A stretch of DNA of 22,264 bases, from assembly GCA_023662705.1 (NCBI GenBank), contig JAMPIM010000031.1:1-22264 (forward strand), read 5' to 3'. Below the pieces are notes generated by a model. That model was not told where the DNA came from. It saw only the letters and a program-made list of their open reading frames with translations, and made no database searches. Source of the stretch: Candidatus Gastranaerophilales bacterium. Its GTDB lineage: Bacteria > Cyanobacteriota > Vampirovibrionia > Gastranaerophilales > Gastranaerophilaceae. The position numbers and the translations under genes are program-made. Positions 7,743-15,916 of this stretch are shown here, piece after piece; positions within the stretch are counted from its first letter, which is position 1; each line of letters opens with the position of its first letter.

Positions 7743-8855
7743 ATGAAAGATTTTGTTGTTAAAGAAATTGTTGCGCATGATATGGTATCGGAGCTTGCTA
7801 AAATCGGGTTCGATTCTGCTTATAAGTTCAAAGCTTCTGATAAATACAGATACAAAAACTTGAAAATTTTTGGTCTAACTCCTGCTGAAGCAAATATTCT
7901 TAAACAAACTGCGCTTATCTGCGGTGCGGATTGCGCTGTTCACCGCGAAGTTATTACGGGAAAAGTTGAGTTATCAAATGCAATTTTGGGCGGAAGTTTT
8001 TCCGAATTGAAAAAGATTGCGGAAAAGTTGAAGAAACAGCCGTTTTCATTGGGTGTTCTCGGAGATAAAATTCTAGAGCAATTATCTTTAACAAATCAAA
8101 AAACAAAATTAGTCGGGATTTTGAATGTTACTCCCGATTCCTTTTCTGACGGTGGAAAATATTTTGATAATAAAAGTGCCTGTGAACATTTATATCAGCT
8201 GATTGAAGATGGTGCGGATATTATTGATATCGGAGCAGAGAGTACAAAACCTTTTGCAGAAGCTGTTTCTGCTGATGTTCAAATTGAGCGTTTATCTTCT
8301 GTTTTTCAAGAAATAAAAAACATTGATATTCCGATTAGTGTTGATACCAGAAATTCTAAAGTTGCACGATTTGCTCTTGAAGCGGGAGCAAAAATCATCA
8401 ATGACGTCTCAGGCATGGACTTTGACCCTTTGATAGCAGATGTAGCAGCGGAGTATGGTGCAGAACTTATTATTCAGCATTCCTGCGGGAATACGGAAAA
8501 CAAACCTGTTTATAACGATGTGGTGGAAGATGTTTATTTGAGCCTTCTTCAAAAATCAGAGTTTGCAAAATCAAGAGGAGTTAAAAATATTATTCTTGAT
8601 GTTGGTATCGGGTTTGGAAAAACACGCGAAGATAATTTTAAATTATTAGACAGAATAGAAGAATTTCATTCTCTTAATTTGCCTCTGATGGTAGGAATTT
8701 CCAGAAAATCGCTTCTTGGTATTCAAGAAAATAACAATGATTTGAAAGATGCCTTGACTCTTGCTCTCTCTTATCCTTTGATACAAAAAGGAGTCGAGTA
8801 TTTAAGAGTGCATAATGTGAAACTGCATAAACAATTACTCAACTCGGTATATTAA
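7743..8855 (+). CDS. folP: Dihydropteroate synthase (long form)
   Basis: A 370-aa folate-pathway enzyme that joins p-aminobenzoate to 6-hydroxymethyl-7,8-dihydropterin pyrophosphate. The TIM-barrel part (about 120-370) has LVGILNVTPDSFSDGG (123-138), the second pterin signature DGADIIDIGAESTKP (156-170), SVDTRNS (199-205), INDVSG (219-224), DVGIGFGKT (286-294, where most members have DPG), GISRKSLLG (318-326) and the terminal RVHNV (355-359, usually RVHDV). The N-terminal 120 residues are an extension compared with the roughly 280-aa enzymes; similar longer forms exist in some anaerobes. Upstream in frame a stop codon lies at 7731-7733, so the ATG at 7743 is the first possible start, and it lacks a ribosome-binding site. 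It is divergent from the ACT-domain gene. Confidence 0.95.
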   Translation: MKDFVVKEIVAHDMVSELAKIGFDSAYKFKASDKYRYKNLKIFGLTPAEANILKQTALICGADCAVHREVITGKVELSNAILGGSFSELKKIAEKLKKQPFSLGVLGDKILEQLSLTNQKTKLVGILNVTPDSFSDGGKYFDNKSACEHLYQLIEDGADIIDIGAESTKPFAEAVSADVQIERLSSVFQEIKNIDIPISVDTRNSKVARFALEAGAKIINDVSGMDFDPLIADVAAEYGAELIIQHSCGNTENKPVYNDVVEDVYLSLLQKSEFAKSRGVKNIILDVGIGFGKTREDNFKLLDRIEEFHSLNLPLMVGISRKSLLGIQENNNDLKDALTLALSYPLIQKGVEYLRVHNVKLHKQLLNSVY

Positions 8856-8863
8856 TATCTGCC

Positions 8864-8905
8864 TTACCGGCTAATTTTTATTTTTAGATTATCGGTTAGT
8901 ATAAA
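8864..8905 (+). promoter_or_regulatory. Direct repeat and -10-like box before the histidine kinase gene
   Basis: TTACCGGCTAA (8864-8874) and TTATCGGTTAG (8889-8899) match at 8 of 11 positions, with transitions only, and are 25 bp apart. The second copy abuts a -10-like TATAAA (8900-8905), while the -35 (TTTATT) is poor. This could be a weak promoter with a two-site operator in the 75-nt gap after folP. Readthrough from folP is equally possible. Confidence 0.25.
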
Positions 8906-8930
8906 AATGTAGCCAGTTAGGAATAGACGC

Positions 8931-9728
8931 ATGAGTGTTGCAAAAGATTTGTTGTTTATTATTGTACTTTTGATTCTGTTTTTTGTATTAAGAAAAAACA
9001 TTTCTTTAAAATCAGAACTTTTTAATCAAAGAGAAAATTTTATTAAAACCTTGAGTCATGATTTAAGGGTTTCAACTCTGGCTCAAATCCGAGGTTTGGA
9101 TTTGCTGAAGAACAAATATAATATTGAATTAATCTCTGATGTGGAAGAGTCTTGCAAATATTCTCTTGATATGATTAATATGCTCTTAAGTACTTATCGT
9201 TATGATAACGGAGAGCAGGTTTTGAACCGTGAAATTTTTAATTTTTCGGATTCGGTTTCAACATGTTCTTCAAAACTTTGTAATATTACCGAAGAAAAAG
9301 GGATTCGTTTTTATTATTCAATGAATTCTTCCGAGCCGATTTGGGCTGATAAAACTGAGATTGAGAAAGTTTTGTATTATTTGTTATCGACTGCCGTATT
9401 TTATTCGGAAAAGAATAATACTATTGCAATTTCTTCTCAAAAAGCCGGAGGTGATTTAGAGGTAACTGTTACATACTCGGGAAAACCTTTGTCGGATGAA
9501 GAATGCAGGCGAATGTTTTCTAATAATCCAAGATTTTCTACGGTCGGGCATGGGATAAAAATGTATATGTGCAAAAAGATTATAGAATTCCATGGCGGAA
9601 CAATCGGGGTAAATAATTTGCAGGGCAAAATTAATTCTTTTACATTTACAATTCCTGAAAAGAAAAATGCTTCAATGCTTAATTACAGCCGTTTAGGTTA
9701 TAAAAAGTTTATTATATATTGTAAATAA
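8931..9728 (+). CDS. Short membrane-anchored histidine kinase with degenerate ATP-binding motifs
   Basis: A 265-aa protein. Residues about 6-20 form one membrane helix; there is no periplasmic sensor, HAMP or PAS domain. The H-box is FIKTLSHDLRVSTLAQI (37-53), with phospho-acceptor H43 followed by D-L-R, but the usual proline is Ser. A HATPase_c fold follows (about 138-242), but its key boxes are altered. The N-box reads LLSTA, with Thr154 where the Mg-binding Asn is expected. The G1 box reads VTYSGKPLS, without the DxGxG aspartate. The G2 box keeps GHG (206-208) but has Lys210 in place of the next Gly. It may bind ATP poorly or act as a phosphotransfer or scaffold partner. No response regulator lies beside it. 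AGGAA is 7 nt before the ATG. The 161-nt gap after it (9729-9889) holds no clear promoter, terminator or gene. Confidence 0.8.
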   Translation: MSVAKDLLFIIVLLILFFVLRKNISLKSELFNQRENFIKTLSHDLRVSTLAQIRGLDLLKNKYNIELISDVEESCKYSLDMINMLLSTYRYDNGEQVLNREIFNFSDSVSTCSSKLCNITEEKGIRFYYSMNSSEPIWADKTEIEKVLYYLLSTAVFYSEKNNTIAISSQKAGGDLEVTVTYSGKPLSDEECRRMFSNNPRFSTVGHGIKMYMCKKIIEFHGGTIGVNNLQGKINSFTFTIPEKKNASMLNYSRLGYKKFIIYCK

Positions 9729-9889
9729 TCTTAATAATAATTTGTAAAAAGACTAGAAAATTTCAGAAAAAATGTTAATATGTGATTAAGGGTATGTTCT
9801 TAGAGTGGAAATTAATTAAAGGATTATTTGTAAACTTTTTTTAACCAACTTCTCAAATTAGTCAATTATAAACATTCAGGTGTTTTAAA

Positions 9890-11764
9890 TTGGCAACTCG
9901 GACAAAAAAGGTAATTAGTGTGAACAAAAAACAAGCTGTTAATAACAATGAGAATCTAAAAAATCAGAGTGCTTTAAAGCCGGTTTCTTCTCCGATTTCT
10001 CAGGGGAAATTGGTGTCTAAAGTTAATGCGTTGACAAATAATTCTGCTGTAAATCAGCTGTTGAATCCGCAGAATATGATTTTTAACAATGAAAAATCTT
10101 TGACTCTTAATTATAAATATGTAATTGATAGTCTTGTGAATATTTCAGATATTGCAAATGCTGCTGATTTTTATAACAAAGTTTATTCTTTAATTACGCA
10201 GAATATTGATTCAGCATTTTTTGCAATCGGTTTGTTTAAAGAAAAGTCTAATTGTATAAATTTAAAATTACATGACAAAGTCGGGAATAATTTTTCAACA
10301 AAAGTATTTTTAAAAGATGAAGATAATCCGATTGTTCAGGTTTTTAAAGAACGTACAACAAAATTTGTTGAGAAAAAAGATTATTTGAAGCTTTCTTATT
10401 ACAAGAACTATTCGACTGCTATTCTGCCGTTGATTTCTGTTAACAAATGTATTGGTGTTTTTATTATTGAAGATGCTCACGCAAACCAAAACATTGCATT
10501 ATACTCTTTGATAGCAAATTATATTGCTCTTGTGACTCACAATTTTGAGTTGATGGAAAAAAGTGATGAGTTTATTAATACTGATACGTTAACTCTTCTA
10601 TATAATCATAGAGGTTTTCAGGAAATTCTTACTAATGAGATTTCCAGAGCTAAAATTAATAAACAGCAGCTGTCTGTTATGATGATGGATATCAATAACA
10701 TCACTAAGATTAACAGGGAACTCGGTCACGGCAAGGGTGATGAAGTTATTAAACTTGTTGCGGAAAAAGTTCGTCAAAATGTTCGTGAAGGTGATATAGC
10801 AGGACGTTACGGCGGCGATGAGCTTGCAATTATCTTGCCGAATACTTCTTCCGAGCAGGCTAAGTATGTTGCAGAATATTTGACATATTCATTGTCTTGT
10901 TGTTTTATTGATGAAATCGGGCCAATCAAAGTTTCTGTAGGGGTTGCGACTTATCCTGATTGTACAGGTGATAAAGAAAAGCTTCTTATTCTTGCGGAAC
11001 AGGCAATGTATATTTCAAAAGCTAAAGGCTATAAAGACGGTATGTCTGCAATTATCAGTTCTTCTGATTTCAATTTCTGGGATAATATTGCACTAAAATC
11101 TTACGCAGAAGTTGTTTCAAAACGTCACTCTCAATTAGGTATCAATTTTGAAGAAGAATTGATTGAAAAGTTCAATGAAGACCACGATATTTCCGATTCA
11201 AGAATCTGGGAAGTTGCTACATCTTTGGCGGGTGCTATTGATGCAAAAGACCCTTATACAAAAGGTCACTCAACTTCTGTTTCAAAATTCTCTGAAGCTT
11301 TGGCAAGAGCAATTAATCTGCCTGAAAAAGAGGTAGAGCGCATAACATTGGGAGCTTTGCTTCACGACGTGGGCAAAATCGGTATTCCTGAATCTGTTCT
11401 GAAAAAAGAAGGCCCGCTTTCTGATGAAGAATGGGTAATTATGAAACAGCACCCTGTTATCGGGTATGAAAAAGTGTTGCAGCCAAATCCGAACTTAAGG
11501 GATTTGATTCCGATTGTAAAATACCACCACGAAAGAATTGATGGAAAAGGTTATCCTGAAGGACTTTCAAACGGTGATATTCCGCTTGCTGCAAAAATTG
11601 TTGCGATTGCAGATACCTATCACGCCTTAATCAGTGACAGACCGTACAGAAAAGGTATGAATATTGAAAAAGCGTTTGAAATCCTTGAAGAAGGTGCAGG
11701 TACTCAATGGGATGCGGATTTAGTCAGAACATTTATTCAGATTGCGCCATCATTGGGAGTTTAA
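9890..11764 (+). CDS. GAF-GGDEF-HD-GYP cyclic-di-GMP enzyme
   Basis: A 624-aa protein. It has an Asn/Ser-rich N-terminus (1-65), a GAF-like sensor domain (about 80-222), a GGDEF diguanylate cyclase domain (about 230-388) and an HD-GYP phosphodiesterase domain (about 438-615). The cyclase motif is RYGGDEL (306-312), a GGDEF variant likely to be active, preceded by a product-inhibition I-site RxxD (R299, D302). The HD-GYP half has H460, the HD pair in LHDVGK (H492/D493), HHERIDGKGYP (546-556) and DRPYRK. No transmembrane segment or signal peptide is seen, so it is cytosolic and can probably both make and break c-di-GMP depending on the GAF input. The start is a TTG at 9890, supported by AGGTG exactly 7 nt upstream; the next candidates (GTG in frame) lack a site. 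It converges with rnhB and overlaps its end by 15 bp. Confidence 0.93.
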   Translation: MATRTKKVISVNKKQAVNNNENLKNQSALKPVSSPISQGKLVSKVNALTNNSAVNQLLNPQNMIFNNEKSLTLNYKYVIDSLVNISDIANAADFYNKVYSLITQNIDSAFFAIGLFKEKSNCINLKLHDKVGNNFSTKVFLKDEDNPIVQVFKERTTKFVEKKDYLKLSYYKNYSTAILPLISVNKCIGVFIIEDAHANQNIALYSLIANYIALVTHNFELMEKSDEFINTDTLTLLYNHRGFQEILTNEISRAKINKQQLSVMMMDINNITKINRELGHGKGDEVIKLVAEKVRQNVREGDIAGRYGGDELAIILPNTSSEQAKYVAEYLTYSLSCCFIDEIGPIKVSVGVATYPDCTGDKEKLLILAEQAMYISKAKGYKDGMSAIISSSDFNFWDNIALKSYAEVVSKRHSQLGINFEEELIEKFNEDHDISDSRIWEVATSLAGAIDAKDPYTKGHSTSVSKFSEALARAINLPEKEVERITLGALLHDVGKIGIPESVLKKEGPLSDEEWVIMKQHPVIGYEKVLQPNPNLRDLIPIVKYHHERIDGKGYPEGLSNGDIPLAAKIVAIADTYHALISDRPYRKGMNIEKAFEILEEGAGTQWDADLVRTFIQIAPSLGV

Positions 11765-12379
11765 GCAAATTTTTTTCAAAAAAGATGGTCGATGATACTT
11801 GCAAATTCCATATTTGTTGATTGCTTCTATGTGTTGTGCAGTAAGATAACCTGCGTTTTTTGCCCAGTTATACATTGGGAACTCTTCGTGGAGTTGAAGC
11901 ATGTATCTGTCACGAGTTACTTTTGCAAGTACGCTTGCGGCTGCGATTGATGCGGATTTTGAATCGCCTTTGATTACAAATTCTTGGGGATAAATATAGT
12001 TTTTTATTAATTTGTTGCCGTCTACAAGTGTTAAAATATCAGACTTTCTGATTTGTTCTGCAACGCTTGTGCAGGCAAGATTCATTGCTTTTAGTGAAGC
12101 GTTTAGAATATTTATTTTTTCGATTTCTTCTACTTCAATGCAAATAATTTCGTTAACGGTATTATTCTTAATCGTGTCATAAATTGATTCACGTTTTTTT
12201 GCGGTGAGTTTTTTGGAATCATTAAGGATTTCTAAATCTTTCAACAATCCATCAGTTATTTTATCAAAATAAACTGCTGCCGCGAAAACTCCTCCTGCTC
12301 CGGGGCCTCTGCCTGCTTCATCCGTGCCGATAATTATTTGATTATACGTTTTGTCAAATTCAAAAAGCGGATGCATCAT
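11750..12379 (-). CDS. rnhB: Ribonuclease HII
   Basis: A 209-aa enzyme that removes ribonucleotides and the RNA part of RNA-DNA hybrids in the cytoplasm. It has the DEAGRGP motif (D20, E21), LVDGNK (D120) and the KGDSKSASIAAASVLAKVTRD region (137-157, D157), giving the full carboxylate set. Most homologues have a bulky residue and Pro in GPLAGPV; this one reads GPGAGGV. Two adjacent ATG codons begin the gene; the first is preceded by AGGAAG at an 8-nt gap. It sits 1 nt after murG and is the last gene of the cell-wall operon, so its expression is tied to envelope genes. Its last 5 codons overlap the convergent c-di-GMP gene, leaving no room for a separate terminator. Confidence 0.95.
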   Translation of the reverse strand: MMHPLFEFDKTYNQIIIGTDEAGRGPGAGGVFAAAVYFDKITDGLLKDLEILNDSKKLTAKKRESIYDTIKNNTVNEIICIEVEEIEKINILNASLKAMNLACTSVAEQIRKSDILTLVDGNKLIKNYIYPQEFVIKGDSKSASIAAASVLAKVTRDRYMLQLHEEFPMYNWAKNAGYLTAQHIEAINKYGICKYHRPSFLKKICLNSQ

Positions 12380-12380
12380 T

Positions 12381-13487
12381 CTATAAGCTTCCTAAACATT
12401 CAACAATACGCTCAACCGCATCAAATTTAGCAAGATGTGATGTGTTTTGTTTCAGATAATTCATTTTTACAGGGTTGTCAAGAAGCTCAAGAACCGCTTC
12501 TCTCAATTTGTTCGGGTCTAATTCTTTATCTTCAATATAAACGCAGGCACCCATATCCAAAAGACATTTTGCGTTAATTCTCTGATGGTTTGCAGCTGCG
12601 TGTGGATAAGGAACAAGAATCGGAGCTGTTGATGATGCACAGATTTCTGAAAGACTTAATGAACCCGCTCTTGATACTACAATGTCGCTTGATTTGAGAA
12701 CAGAAATCATGTCATTAAAATAAGGTTTGATTAACAAATTACTATTTTGTTCGAAACCCGGATAAATAAGTTTAAGTTTTTCAATAATTTCATCATAATT
12801 TTTCTTTCCTGTTTGGAAAATTACATTAAGATTTCTATCCTGAGCAAGCTCTTTTAAAACTTCCACAACAGTATTATTTATTGATTTTGCGCCTTGAGAA
12901 CCGCCCATAACGCAAAGAGTTAATTTGTTATCTAAACCGAGATTTCTTCTTGCAGCTTCTTTGGAAAGTGTTGCAAATTCAGGACGAATAGGGTTTCCTG
13001 TGACAATTGAACGCTTATTCGGGATGAATTTTTTTGCTCTGTCAAAAGCTAAAGATACGTATTTTGCACGTTTGCATAATCTTCTCGTAACAAGCCCCGG
13101 CATGGCATCACAGTCGTGCATCATATATGGAGTTTTTGTTATTATGCAGGCAAAAATCATTGGTGCAGAAACATATCCTCCTGTTGCAAAAACAGCATTC
13201 GGTTTGTATTTTTTGATATATCTGATTGAATAAAGAATTGCTCTAACAAGTCTTATTCCCCAGTAAAAGAATTTTGGATTAAGTTTTCTAGGCATCCCTG
13301 AAACACCAACATGCAGGAACTTGTAACCTTTTTTTGCTGCAAGTTCAAATTCCATATTTCGTTTGTTTCCGACATAGTAAACTTTTGCGTTTTCACTCAA
13401 AGCATCGGCAACCGCCATTGCAGGGTAAATATGTCCGCCTGTTCCGCCGCCTGTGACGAAATAGACTCTATTATATGTTTCTGACAT
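12381..13487 (-). CDS. murG: UDP-GlcNAc:lipid I N-acetylglucosaminyltransferase
   Basis: A 368-aa GT28 enzyme that adds GlcNAc to lipid I on the inner face of the membrane to form lipid II. It has the glycine loop TGGGTGGHIYPA (12-23), ATGGYVSAP (101-109), GNPIRPEF (164-171), GGSQGAKS (195-202) and the UDP-GlcNAc site SRAGSLSLSE (E281), with the loop YPHAAANHQ (294-302). The usual conserved HE(Q/S)N segment before the Pro-Gly turn reads HDCD (124-127), a divergent form. An AAGGA-type ribosome-binding site lies before the ATG at 13487. It overlaps ftsW by 17 bp and is followed after 1 nt by rnhB. Confidence 0.96.
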   Translation of the reverse strand: MSETYNRVYFVTGGGTGGHIYPAMAVADALSENAKVYYVGNKRNMEFELAAKKGYKFLHVGVSGMPRKLNPKFFYWGIRLVRAILYSIRYIKKYKPNAVFATGGYVSAPMIFACIITKTPYMMHDCDAMPGLVTRRLCKRAKYVSLAFDRAKKFIPNKRSIVTGNPIRPEFATLSKEAARRNLGLDNKLTLCVMGGSQGAKSINNTVVEVLKELAQDRNLNVIFQTGKKNYDEIIEKLKLIYPGFEQNSNLLIKPYFNDMISVLKSSDIVVSRAGSLSLSEICASSTAPILVPYPHAAANHQRINAKCLLDMGACVYIEDKELDPNKLREAVLELLDNPVKMNYLKQNTSHLAKFDAVERIVECLGSL

Positions 13488-14619
13488 TAGTGTAATTCCT
13501 TATCCTTTTCACGTTATCTTTTGAGATATTTAATAAAATTCCAACCATCCATAATGATACCATAATCGAAGAACCGCCGTAACTGATAAATGGCATCGGA
13601 ACACCTGTTGCAGGTACGAACGAACTTGCAACCCACATGTTTAAAAATCCCTGAAAACAGATTGAGAAAGTTAAACCGAGAGCAAGAAGTTTTCCATACA
13701 TATCCTGACATTTTGTCGCAATAATAAAACCGCGCTGCAAAATTGTCCAGAATAAACAAATTAGAAGCAAACATCCGATAAATCCGAGTTCTTCTCCAAT
13801 TACCGCAAAAATAAAGTCAGTGTGAGCTTCCGGAAGCCATGCTAATTTTTGTTTTGACCCGCCGTAACCGACACCGAACATTCCGCCTGATGCGAAAGCA
13901 ACAAGTGATTGTATTACGTTATAACCTGCGCCCAGCGGGTCAGCTTCAGGATTCAACCAAGTTGTTATACGGGAAGATTGATATCCGCGTAACCCTTTTA
14001 AAAGCATTAGAGGTATAACGCATGCTGCACCTGTTAAAAGCAGCTGAAAAGAACCGCCCGCACAAATATATATTGCTGCGGAAGTTGAGACCAATAAAAT
14101 AATCATACTCAGGTTTGGTTGTAAGAAAATCAAACCAAGCATTACTGCTATCGGAAGAAATGCAGTAACTATTTTATTGTTATCCATCAGTTTTGTGTTT
14201 CTGTAAAATACTCCTGCAAGAAGCATTACTACAGCAGGTTTTGCAAACTCTGAAGGCTGTAAGCTGAAACCTGCAATATTAATCCATCTTTGTGCACCGT
14301 TTACCGTAACCCCTGCAACTTTAACCATAATTAGCATTATGATTACAAGAAAAGTAAACGGAAGAGTATATGTCATTAATTTTTTATAATGAAAATTTGA
14401 TAACCATCTTAAACCGACAAATCCGACTATAACACCAAATAACTGTTGTAAGAAAAATCTTGCAGGATTAACTCCCATTTCTACACATTTTGGCGCACTT
14501 GCGGAAAATATTGCCATAAGCCCGATTACAACAAGGAAAATTACCGCAACCAGAAGCGGTCTGTCTGATTGCATATTTTGAGTGCTTAAAGGTTCTTGTT
14601 CATTATTTTGATAAGACAT
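13471..14619 (-). CDS. ftsW: Septal peptidoglycan glycosyltransferase FtsW (SEDS family)
   Basis: A 382-aa polytopic membrane protein (about 10 helices) that polymerises lipid II at the division septum with its partner class B PBP. SEDS signatures: GAQRWINIAGFSLQPSE (about 108-124), QPNLSM, the long loop GAGYNVIQSLVAFASGG, the catalytic aspartate in AHTDFIFAVIGEELG (about D268), and the closing PATGVPMPFISYGGSS. The start is uncertain. The ATG at 14619 overlaps murD by 17 bp, matching the ftsW/murG overlap, but its GAGGAG lies 15 nt upstream. The ATG at 14634 touches the GAGGAG directly, and an ATG at 14676 would overlap murD by 74 bp. FtsW is chosen over RodA because of its place between murD and murG. 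Confidence 0.93.
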   Translation of the reverse strand: MSYQNNEQEPLSTQNMQSDRPLLVAVIFLVVIGLMAIFSASAPKCVEMGVNPARFFLQQLFGVIVGFVGLRWLSNFHYKKLMTYTLPFTFLVIIMLIMVKVAGVTVNGAQRWINIAGFSLQPSEFAKPAVVMLLAGVFYRNTKLMDNNKIVTAFLPIAVMLGLIFLQPNLSMIILLVSTSAAIYICAGGSFQLLLTGAACVIPLMLLKGLRGYQSSRITTWLNPEADPLGAGYNVIQSLVAFASGGMFGVGYGGSKQKLAWLPEAHTDFIFAVIGEELGFIGCLLLICLFWTILQRGFIIATKCQDMYGKLLALGLTFSICFQGFLNMWVASSFVPATGVPMPFISYGGSSIMVSLWMVGILLNISKDNVKRIRNYTNVRNI

Positions 14620-15904
14620 ACTCTTTGAAAACATCTCCTCTGTGTTCGTAACTTTTGAACATATCGAAACTTGCACACGCAGGTGAAAGAAGTACTACAT
14701 CAGGGTTTAAACTGATTGCTTTATCAATTGCCTCTTCCATTGAGTGTTCTTTAATTATATTACTAAAACCGTTTTTGAGAAGGTTTTCTTCAAATCTTTC
14801 TGTAGCTTCTCCGATTAACAAAACTGTAGTTATATGTTTGTTGATAGAAGCGCACATTTCTGTTAAATCAGTGTTTTTGTCACGTCCGCCGAGAATCAAA
14901 GCTACATTTACTCCGTTAAATGAATCTATTGCTACAATCGAAGCTTCCGGATTTGTTGCTTTTGAATCGTTGTAGAATGTGATTCCGTTCATTTCGCGAA
15001 CTTTTTCGAGTCTGTGCTCGGGAGCTTTGAAAGACATAATTTGTTCACGGATATCGTCGTTTTCCATATCACAAAGTTTTGCACAGATAATACCGCACAT
15101 AATATTCTGATAGTTGTGATGACCGACAAGCGGACAATCTTCAAGCGAAATTATTTCTTCGCCTTTGTACCAAATTGAACCGTCTTTTATTCCGCAATCA
15201 TTAGGTTCGTCAAAAAGAATAACATTTTTGCATTTTTTTGAGAATTCTAACAATTTTTCATCCTTAGCGTTTAAGATTGAATAGTTTGGAGTTTGTTTCC
15301 CGACAAAAATTTTTGCTTTAGCTTTGAAATAGTTTTCCAAACCTTCGTGCCAATCGATATGGTCGGGTGTGAAATTGGTCCAAACAGAAATAAACGGTTT
15401 AAAATCTTCTGTCATTTGAGCCTGATAAGATGAGATTTCGCAAACAAGAAAATCAATCTCTTCATCTTCAATCAAAGATGTTGGAGGAACACCGATGTTT
15501 CCGCAATATGGTGCTTTGAAGTTCTTGCTCAAAATGTGTGACACAAGAGCTGTGGTCGTTGTTTTGCCATTAGTTCCCGTAATTGCAATAAACGGAGTAT
15601 CTGAGTATCTGTATGCAAGCTCAACTTCTGAAATAATCGGGATATTTTTTTCGTTTAGACGTTTAAAAATTTTGGATTTTGGAGGAATTCCGGGGCTTGT
15701 TACTGCAAAAGAAGCTCCTTCAATAAATTTATCCGAATGCGAACCGTATTCTACTTTTATCCCTAAATTTTGAAGTTCTTTAACCTGAATCTCGTTAACT
15801 TCTTTTTTTGATTCTGTTAAATAAACATCAAATCCGTTATTAACAAGAAATTTCGCTGCCGAAATTCCGCTTTTTGACAAACCTAAAACTAAAACTTTTT
15901 CCAT
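14603..15904 (-). CDS. murD: UDP-N-acetylmuramoyl-L-alanine--D-glutamate ligase
   Basis: A 433-aa cytoplasmic Mur ligase that adds D-glutamate to UDP-MurNAc-L-Ala using ATP. It begins with a Rossmann-like UDP-binding motif VLGLSKSGISAA (6-17). The central ATPase domain has ITGTNGKTTTTAL (108-120), CEISSYQ (155-161) and the lysine expected to be carbamylated, K198 in YFKAKAKIF. The C-terminal domain has APEHRLE (294-300), YNDSKATNPEA (311-321), LILGGRDK and LLSPACASFDMFKSYEHRG. The length is normal for the family. The ATG at 15904 has an AAGG about 7 nt upstream in the short gap after mraY. Confidence 0.97.
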   Translation of the reverse strand: MEKVLVLGLSKSGISAAKFLVNNGFDVYLTESKKEVNEIQVKELQNLGIKVEYGSHSDKFIEGASFAVTSPGIPPKSKIFKRLNEKNIPIISEVELAYRYSDTPFIAITGTNGKTTTTALVSHILSKNFKAPYCGNIGVPPTSLIEDEEIDFLVCEISSYQAQMTEDFKPFISVWTNFTPDHIDWHEGLENYFKAKAKIFVGKQTPNYSILNAKDEKLLEFSKKCKNVILFDEPNDCGIKDGSIWYKGEEIISLEDCPLVGHHNYQNIMCGIICAKLCDMENDDIREQIMSFKAPEHRLEKVREMNGITFYNDSKATNPEASIVAIDSFNGVNVALILGGRDKNTDLTEMCASINKHITTVLLIGEATERFEENLLKNGFSNIIKEHSMEEAIDKAISLNPDVVLLSPACASFDMFKSYEHRGDVFKEYVLSK

Positions 15905-15916
15905 ACCAAAGCCTTC

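Noticed and set aside
9729..9889. Promoter for the c-di-GMP enzyme at TATAAA (9867-9872)
   Set aside because: It would start the transcript at the ribosome-binding site itself and has no -35 at a usable distance.
12925..13233. Open plus-strand frame of 102 codons
   Set aside because: It is antisense to murG, which has every family motif; the translation has no recognisable domain.
14655..15773. Plus-strand open frames of about 90-106 codons across murD
   Set aside because: These are antisense shadows of an intact murD with no supporting start sites.
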